Origin: Acidobacteriota bacterium
GTDB lineage: Bacteria; Acidobacteriota; Aminicenantia; UBA2199
Direction: 5' to 3'
Assembly: GCA_025456175.1 (NCBI GenBank)
Contig: JALOLC010000002.1
Location: forward strand, 1 to 37,530
DNA: 37,530 nucleotides
Under the pieces are notes generated by a model. It was not told the origin of the DNA, did no database searches, and saw nothing but the letters and a program-made list of their open reading frames with translations. The translations under genes were made by a program, and so were the position numbers. Positions 33,173-37,530 of the stretch are shown here, piece by piece; position 1 is the stretch's first letter, and every line of letters starts with the position of its first letter.

Positions 33173-34144
33173 ATGAATATTCTGGTGACCGGTGGCACGG
33201 GATTCGTCGGCCGCCACCTGATCGCGGCGCTGGAGGAAGGAGGCGGCAACCGCTTGCACGCCCTGGTCCGGGACAGCCACAGGTTCGCAGCCAGCTCGTT
33301 CTCGGCCGCCGTCGCGCCGCTGCGCGGAGACCTGTTCACCAGCGAACCATTCCCCGAGGACATCGACACGGTGTTCCATTTGGCCGCGGTAACCAAGGCG
33401 GCCACACCCGGCGAGTTCCGGCGGGTGAACGTCGAAGGTACCCGCGCGCTGCTGGAAAAGCTGAAGCCCTTGAAAAAGCTGCAGCGGGTCGTGCTGCTGT
33501 CATCGCTGGCCGCGGCCGGCCCCACTCGCGGCAATGACCCGTTGCGCGAGGACATGACCGCCGCGCCGATCTCCCTGTACGGCCGCAGCAAACTGGCCCA
33601 GGAAGAAATGGTAGCGACGCATTGTCCGGCTCCGTATGTCATCCTGCGCGCCCCGATCGTTTTCGGCCCCGGCGACATGGACATGCTCGACGCGTTCCGC
33701 TTCGCGGCCAGGGGCATCATGCCGCTCCTGGGCAGGAGGGCGCGCCGGTACTCGCTGATATATGTCAAGGACCTAGCGCGCGCCATGGTCGCCGTTGCCT
33801 TCGGCCCATGTCGGAACGAGATTTTTTATGCCGCCAATCCGGACGCGGTCGAATGGCGCGAACTCCTGGAACAGGCGGCCCGCCTGCTGGGCAGGGGAAA
33901 AACACGGAAGATCGTGATCCCCGAGGCGCTGGGCCGCATTCTGGCCGAATTTTCCGAGCAGCGCATGCGCATCCTGGGGAAAAAGGCGATCTTCAACCGC
34001 GACAAGTTCAGCGAGATGAAACACCCCGTCTGGGTATGCTCGGCCGCCAAGATTGAGGCCATGCTGCATTTTCAACCCCGCTTCCCTTTGTTGGCGGCCC
34101 TGCAGGAGACGATCGGCTGGTATCGCGAGCAGGGGTTTCTATGA
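33173..34144 (+). CDS. Extended short-chain dehydrogenase/reductase (NAD-dependent epimerase/reductase family)
   Basis: The 323-residue protein has the NAD(P)-binding motif TGGTGFVG (residues 6-13), a putative catalytic Ser at 110/111 (VVLLSSLAAAG), and Tyr136-x3-Lys140 in LYGRSK. VILRAPIVFGPGD and IYVKDLARAM follow, typical of extended SDRs. The substrate is not readable. Its divergent position 48 nt from the SPT-like gene suggests the 3-oxo-lipid reductase role known for CerR of bacterial ceramide synthesis; this is inference. No Shine-Dalgarno; probably leaderless. Confidence 0.88.
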   Translation: MNILVTGGTGFVGRHLIAALEEGGGNRLHALVRDSHRFAASSFSAAVAPLRGDLFTSEPFPEDIDTVFHLAAVTKAATPGEFRRVNVEGTRALLEKLKPLKKLQRVVLLSSLAAAGPTRGNDPLREDMTAAPISLYGRSKLAQEEMVATHCPAPYVILRAPIVFGPGDMDMLDAFRFAARGIMPLLGRRARRYSLIYVKDLARAMVAVAFGPCRNEIFYAANPDAVEWRELLEQAARLLGRGKTRKIVIPEALGRILAEFSEQRMRILGKKAIFNRDKFSEMKHPVWVCSAAKIEAMLHFQPRFPLLAALQETIGWYREQGFL

Positions 34145-34151
34145 GCAGGCT

Positions 34152-34628
34152 TCATTTTTTTTTGATCTTGTAATTGCGGCGGGAAACGAAATCTGCCGAG
34201 AATTTCTGAGTGGTCTTCACCGCCCAGGAATCGGGGAAGAGCATGGTAAAGACGATCTCGCCGCTGACGGTGAGGTTGCCCAACAAGGCTTCTTCGTTCA
34301 ATTTGAAGGGGACATCGATCTCCTTTTGCGGATCCAAGAACACGCCGTCGTTCTCTTGGGAGGTGGGGAGATTCAGCTCGGAGCCGGCAAAGAAGATCTT
34401 GGCGAAGGAAAAGTTGTCGTTCTCGTCCAAGCGGATCAGGAACTCAGGGTTGGCCGAGATCTTCACTCCGTTGCGGACAAGGATCTTTATCTTCAGCAGC
34501 CCCTCGCTTCCCTGCAGGACCTGGCGCGGGGACACGGAGCACTCGATCTTCAGGAAATCGTCCTGGGCCAGTCCGGGAACAAAGGACAGGGACAGGATCA
34601 TCATTAAAAAAAGGGTGAACTTGGTCAT
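34152..34628 (-). CDS. Secreted protein with DsbD-alpha-like immunoglobulin fold (tentative)
   Basis: The 158-residue protein has a signal peptide (MTKFTLFLMMILSLSFVPGLAQ). The mature domain is about 135 residues with beta-sandwich features (SVSPRQVLQGSEGLLKIKI, EIDVPFKLNEEALLGNLTVSGEIVF). The order resembles the N-terminal domain of DsbD-like thiol-disulfide proteins, but the catalytic cysteines are absent: the only Cys is in the IECSV stretch. It therefore may be a periplasmic structural or binding domain. It is read from its own promoter, convergent with the SDR gene 7 nt away. Confidence 0.7.
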   Translation of the reverse strand: MTKFTLFLMMILSLSFVPGLAQDDFLKIECSVSPRQVLQGSEGLLKIKILVRNGVKISANPEFLIRLDENDNFSFAKIFFAGSELNLPTSQENDGVFLDPQKEIDVPFKLNEEALLGNLTVSGEIVFTMLFPDSWAVKTTQKFSADFVSRRNYKIKKK

Positions 34629-34642
34629 CGTTCTACCTGGGG

Positions 34643-34671
34643 AATATACAGCATTCCGGGCGATTTGTCAA
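34643..34671 (-). promoter_or_regulatory. Promoter of the secreted-protein gene
   Basis: Minus strand perfect TTGACA (34671-34666), 17-nt spacer, TATATT (34648-34643). The leader is short. Confidence 0.7.
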
Positions 34672-34715
34672 CCGGAAGCGGTCCGGGAACCCCATCCAGA
34701 CTTGCTCCCTGGGGA

Positions 34716-35123
34716 TCAGGCCTTGTCCACACGATTCAGGAGAATATCGTGGATCGTGACCGGCAAAAAGCGCTCTTGCAGGGTTTTTTCCAGCATGACC
34801 CACACGTTCCTGGCCAGGCACGAGTCCTTGAGGTCGCATTTCTTGCCCAGAACGCAGTCGGTCAGCGACAGGCGCTCGTTGAACGCGGCCATCAGCCGCT
34901 GCATGGAGATGTCCTCCGGCTTCATGTTCAACTGATAGCCGCCGTAAATTCCCTGCTCGCTCTTGATCAACCCGGCTTTTTCCAACGGCCCGGCCAGCTT
35001 GCGCAGGTACTTCGGCGAGACATGCATCCGCTCGCTCAGCTTGGTCGTATTCACCAGCCGTTCCTCCTGGGCAATGGCAATGAGCATGCGCAAGCCGTAG
35101 CGGATCTTGGTATTGATTTTCAT
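34716..35123 (-). CDS. Rrf2-family transcription regulator, IscR-type with CX5CX5C
   Basis: The 135-residue protein has the Rrf2 winged helix (MKINTKIRYGLRMLIAIA, VSPKYLRKLAGPLEKAGLI, GIYGGYQL) and three Cys at residues 90, 96 and 102. The CX5CX5C spacing is that of IscR, which binds a [2Fe-2S] cluster. It probably senses Fe-S status, oxidants or nitric oxide. No isc/suf genes are near. The -10 box lies 6 nt before the ATG and an 8-bp palindrome CTTATAAG sits between -35 and -10, a possible autoregulatory site. Confidence 0.9.
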   Translation of the reverse strand: MKINTKIRYGLRMLIAIAQEERLVNTTKLSERMHVSPKYLRKLAGPLEKAGLIKSEQGIYGGYQLNMKPEDISMQRLMAAFNERLSLTDCVLGKKCDLKDSCLARNVWVMLEKTLQERFLPVTIHDILLNRVDKA

Positions 35124-35129
35124 GGGGAA

Positions 35130-35158
35130 AATATAACCTTATAAGTACAATCTGTCAA
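35130..35158 (-). promoter_or_regulatory. rrf2 promoter, leaderless type, with CTTATAAG palindrome
   Basis: Minus strand TTGACA (35158-35153), 17-nt spacer, TATATT (35135-35130), 6 nt (TTCCCC), ATG. The palindrome is at 35138-35145. Confidence 0.8.
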
Positions 35159-35188
35159 ATCAATGAATGGCGTTTAATGCCTGGGGCC

Positions 35189-35230
35189 AAAAAAAAACCC
35201 CTTGCTCCTGGAGGGAGGCAAGGGGTTTTC
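35189..35230 (-). terminator. Rho-independent terminator after the TPR lipoprotein gene
   Basis: On the minus strand CCCCTTGC (35225-35218 region) pairs with GCAAGGGG (to 35198) around a 12-nt loop and is followed by nine T. Four extra A-T pairs extend the stem. The T-run is on the minus-strand side, matching the TPR gene. Confidence 0.88.
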
Positions 35231-35243
35231 CTGATGGACGGGG

Positions 35244-36239
35244 CTATTTTTCCTTGGCCAGTTCCTTGAGGAACTGCTCGGAGGCCAATTTGCGCTTGCG
35301 GAGCTCCTGAAACTTGTCAATCATGGTTTTGTACTGTTTTTCGTACTCGGCTACCTTCAGGGGCTCGGCGATCTGCTTCTGCTTGTAGAGCAGGCCCATG
35401 TAGGCCCAGGGATCGGGGAAATTGGGCGACAGTTCCGTCGCTTTGTTAAGCGCTTCAAAGCCCTTTTCCACGACCTGCAGCCGCTCCACCGGCCCCATGA
35501 TGTCGGGCGGGGTCTGGTAGCCCTTGTTCCACAGGACGACCCCCAGGCGATAGTAGCCTTCAGACAGGAGATCGGTCTTCTCCTTCTCGTCCAGTGCCGT
35601 TTCGGAGATCTTCTGCAGGCGCAGCTCGTGGTTCTTGATGGCATCGTCCCACTTGCGCTTCTGCTGGAAGAAATCGGCCAGGTACAGGTAGCCCTCGGGA
35701 TCGGCGGGATTCAGGGCAATCCGCTTCTCGTACATCTCGACCGACTGCTCCCACTTGCCGTTGTTGTTGTAAAAGCCGGCCAGGTTGTAGTAGGAGGCGG
35801 GATCGTTGGGAGTGAACTTCTGCACCTGCAGGTAATATTTTTCGGCTTCGGCAAAATTGCGCAGCTTGTCGTTGATGTCGCCCAGGGCTTGGATGATGTC
35901 CTTGTTCTCGGGGTTCATCTCCAGGGCTTTCTGCAGGTACTCGACGGCCTTGGCGCCATATTCCTTGTTCTTCTCGCTGTCGTCGCCCGGCTTGTAAACC
36001 ATGATGTAGCTGGAGCCGAGATAATAGAAAGCCGATTTCAGCTCGGGGTTCAGCTGCAGAGCGGCCTCGTATTCGGCAATGGCCTTTTTGTATTTTTCCT
36101 CGGTGTAGAACTTGTTGCCGGTCTTGAAATGCTTGTTGGCTTTCAGGTTGGTCATTTTGAGCTTGTCGCAGGCGGTGAAGCCGGCAAGGATGCATGCGGC
36201 CAAGAACAAGATGAGCGTAGCCGAGCTAATTTTTTTCAT
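35244..36239 (-). CDS. TPR-repeat lipoprotein
   Basis: The 331-residue protein has a signal peptide with a lipobox-like end (AGFTAC, Cys about residue 23), followed by at least five tetratricopeptide repeats. Examples are KYKKAIAEYEAALQLNPE, AVEYLQKALEMNPEN, FAEAEKYYLQVQKFTPND and WEQSVEMYEKRIALNPAD. A charged C-terminal helix ends the protein. TPR lipoproteins act as protein-binding scaffolds in the periplasm; the partner is unknown. I chose the ATG at 36239 because of AGGAGGT 6 nt upstream. It has its own promoter and terminator, so it is a single-gene unit. Confidence 0.88.
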   Translation of the reverse strand: MKKISSATLILFLAACILAGFTACDKLKMTNLKANKHFKTGNKFYTEEKYKKAIAEYEAALQLNPELKSAFYYLGSSYIMVYKPGDDSEKNKEYGAKAVEYLQKALEMNPENKDIIQALGDINDKLRNFAEAEKYYLQVQKFTPNDPASYYNLAGFYNNNGKWEQSVEMYEKRIALNPADPEGYLYLADFFQQKRKWDDAIKNHELRLQKISETALDEKEKTDLLSEGYYRLGVVLWNKGYQTPPDIMGPVERLQVVEKGFEALNKATELSPNFPDPWAYMGLLYKQKQIAEPLKVAEYEKQYKTMIDKFQELRKRKLASEQFLKELAKEK

Positions 36240-36263
36240 GAACGACCTCCTAAACAAGATAAC

Positions 36264-36292
36264 TTTATAATTTAATATTGGAAAAAAGTCAA
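36264..36292 (-). promoter_or_regulatory. Promoter of the TPR lipoprotein gene
   Basis: Minus strand TTGACT (36292-36287), 17-nt spacer, TATAAA (36269-36264). Confidence 0.75.
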
Positions 36293-36317
36293 GTTGTCCC
36301 GGCTATTTTTTGAGGTT

Positions 36318-36662
36318 TTATTTGACGCGATAGAACCAGATGAGGAAAAGCCACAGGTCCTGGATATAGGGAATGGCCTTGTTGTTCAGGTATATCTTCG
36401 TGGTGTCCCGGTCCTTGACCAGCTCGAACAGGTTGAAGAGGTCCTCGACGTCGGCAGGATGGAAGCTGGCGTAGGCCCGGTAATGATCGCCCTCGCCCTC
36501 CTCCATGAAATAGCGGTTTTTCCGGGCCAGCTCCAGCGCCTTTTCGAAGTTCTTCGCCAGGTGCTTCTGGAAGCGCAGGGTGATCTTGAACTCGCGGTTG
36601 GCCTTGCGCGGGTTCAGGATGTTCTGGAGCTTTTCCTCTTCGAGCAGCTGCCGGGCGTTCAT
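36318..36662 (-). CDS. Hypothetical protein, 114 residues
   Basis: I do not recognise the family. The protein starts MNARQLLEEEKLQNILNPRK and is soluble, charged and mostly helical, with a hydrophobic/aromatic end (DLWLFLIWFYRVK). The ATG at 36662 is supported by a strong promoter whose -10 is 6 nt upstream; an ATG-like start six codons further out would fall on that -10. It is flanked by its own promoter on one side and the TPR gene promoter on the other. Confidence 0.7.
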   Translation of the reverse strand: MNARQLLEEEKLQNILNPRKANREFKITLRFQKHLAKNFEKALELARKNRYFMEEGEGDHYRAYASFHPADVEDLFNLFELVKDRDTTKIYLNNKAIPYIQDLWLFLIWFYRVK

Positions 36663-36668
36663 GCCGCG

Positions 36669-36697
36669 ATTATATATCAAAGGGAGAAGACGGTAAA
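36669..36697 (-). promoter_or_regulatory. Promoter of the hypothetical gene, leaderless type
   Basis: Minus strand TTTACC (36697-36692), 17-nt spacer, TATAAT (36674-36669), 6 nt (CGCGGC), ATG. Confidence 0.75.
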
Positions 36698-36715
36698 GTG
36701 GGCGCGAAAAACTCC

Positions 36716-37530
36716 TCAGTTACGATCCGCTTTGCCGGCCGACATCCTATTCCAGGTCTCGCGGAAGATGGCCGGCATGTCCAGGTGGTAGGGGCACTTT
36801 TTAACGCATTCGCCGCAGGCGACGCAGTCCTTGTAGGGCAGGAACGAGATCGGCAGCCCCTGCGGGCAGGGCATGCAGTACTCGCAGCGGCGGCAGAACA
36901 CAGCGCCGAGACGCTCCTTCTCTTCCTGAAGCCGGGCGGTTTCCGCGGCGGTCAGGGGCGATAGATCGTCCAGGGCGGCCACATTCTCCTCGACCTGTTG
37001 CTCGGCATTCATCCCCGGGATGGCCACGTCGATGCCCTGGTTGAAGATGAAGCGGAAGTTCAAGGCAATTTCGCGGACATTGCCGCCGCCGATCGGCTTC
37101 ATGGCGATGACGCCGCTGCCGCGGCGGCGCGCCTCCGGGATCAGGCCGCTCATGGCCTCGGTCTCCATGAAATTGGCCGGGACCTGGATGGTGGCGAAAG
37201 CGAAGCGCTCCAGCGCCCGGATCAGGATGCGCGGCTTGTGCCCCGATAGGCCGATGTGGAGGATCTTGCCCTGCTCCTGCGCCTGGAGCATGCCGGCCAC
37301 GGCCCCGTCCGGGGCGAGGACTTTTTCCAGGTCAACCTCGCTGGCCACATTGTGGCACTGGTAGAGGTCGATGTAGTCGGTGCGCAGCTCGCGCAGGCTG
37401 GACTCGATGTCGCGCCGCATTTCCGCCGCGTCGCGGCTGAACGATTTGCTGGCGATCAGCACCTGGCCGCGCTGGCGGGGCAGGACGCGGCCGAACTTGC
37501 CCTCGCTGTCGCTGTAGCCGCGCGCCGTGT
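36716..37530 (-). CDS. Aldo/keto reductase with C-terminal 4Fe-4S cluster (N-terminus beyond right edge)
   Basis: About 271 residues are visible; the start lies outside. The visible part begins in the ARGYSDSEG region and continues with VLIASKS, DYIDLYQCHNV (catalytic-barrel strand with His), ILHIGLSGHKP and GVIAMKPIGGG. A C-terminal ferredoxin-like segment follows with CRRCEYCMPCPQG and CVACGECVKKCPY. This is the Fe-S-containing AKR group often found in anaerobes, which reduces aldehydes or ketones with NAD(P)H; substrates are unknown. The frame remains open to base 37530, so no start is assigned. Confidence 0.9.
   Translation of the reverse strand, partial: TARGYSDSEGKFGRVLPRQRGQVLIASKSFSRDAAEMRRDIESSLRELRTDYIDLYQCHNVASEVDLEKVLAPDGAVAGMLQAQEQGKILHIGLSGHKPRILIRALERFAFATIQVPANFMETEAMSGLIPEARRRGSGVIAMKPIGGGNVREIALNFRFIFNQGIDVAIPGMNAEQQVEENVAALDDLSPLTAAETARLQEEKERLGAVFCRRCEYCMPCPQGLPISFLPYKDCVACGECVKKCPYHLDMPAIFRETWNRMSAGKADRN

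Overview
The window looks like a GC-rich chromosome segment of a diderm (Gram-negative-type) bacterium. The reasons are a KdsA gene (Kdo for lipopolysaccharide), a predicted outer-membrane beta-barrel with a C-terminal Phe, lipoproteins, and polyprenyl-phosphate sugar-transferase and glycosyltransferase genes. Most genes are housekeeping or envelope functions in short, tightly overlapping operons. Codon and gene content would fit a lineage such as Aminicenantota or Acidobacteriota, but this is a guess from the proteins alone. No rRNA, tRNA, CRISPR array or prophage was seen.

Layout. 1-5.2 kb: start of kdsA on the left edge, then an accessory region behind methylmalonyl-CoA mutase. The last ~113 bp of the mutase gene occur three times in the same orientation (about 327-439, 2026-2138 and, as the real gene end, 3484-3596). 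The copies bracket two unrelated, less GC-rich genes, a lipoprotein and a DUF4143 ATPase. 5.2-12.1 kb: YtxH/DUF948 envelope pair, a dipeptidase-patatin-cysteine-cluster operon, thiF-thiS, rlmN, a PLP aminotransferase and a small Lys-rich protein, with long inverted repeats between some of them. 12.1-15.9 kb: operon ndk, STAS antagonist, anti-sigma kinase, SpoIIE-type phosphatase, purA. 15.9-18.1 kb: PstS-like binding protein and porin. 18.1-20.9 kb: apgM, metallo-hydrolase, xerD. 21-25.7 kb: grpE-dnaK-dnaJ followed by a Ser/Thr kinase with a zinc ribbon. 25.8-27.5 kb: FtsB/DivIC-like protein, HtpX, bacterioferritin. 27.6-34.1 kb: an operon starting with a serine-palmitoyltransferase-like enzyme and continuing with GT2, WecA/MraY-type transferase, FAD oxidoreductase and GT4; an extended SDR runs divergently from it. 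34.1-37.5 kb: secreted protein, IscR-type Rrf2 regulator, TPR lipoprotein, a hypothetical protein and a truncated aldo/keto reductase.

Three points deserve attention. First, the triple mutase 3' end is arranged like successive insertions that each regenerated the gene end. Second, six genes have a -10 box exactly 6 nt before the ATG, with a 17-nt promoter spacer and no Shine-Dalgarno, so they are probably leaderless; a seventh is a weaker case. Third, the SPT-like/glycosyltransferase operon with its divergent SDR could make a glycosylated sphingolipid-like envelope lipid. All functions are read from motifs and family knowledge; no database search was possible.
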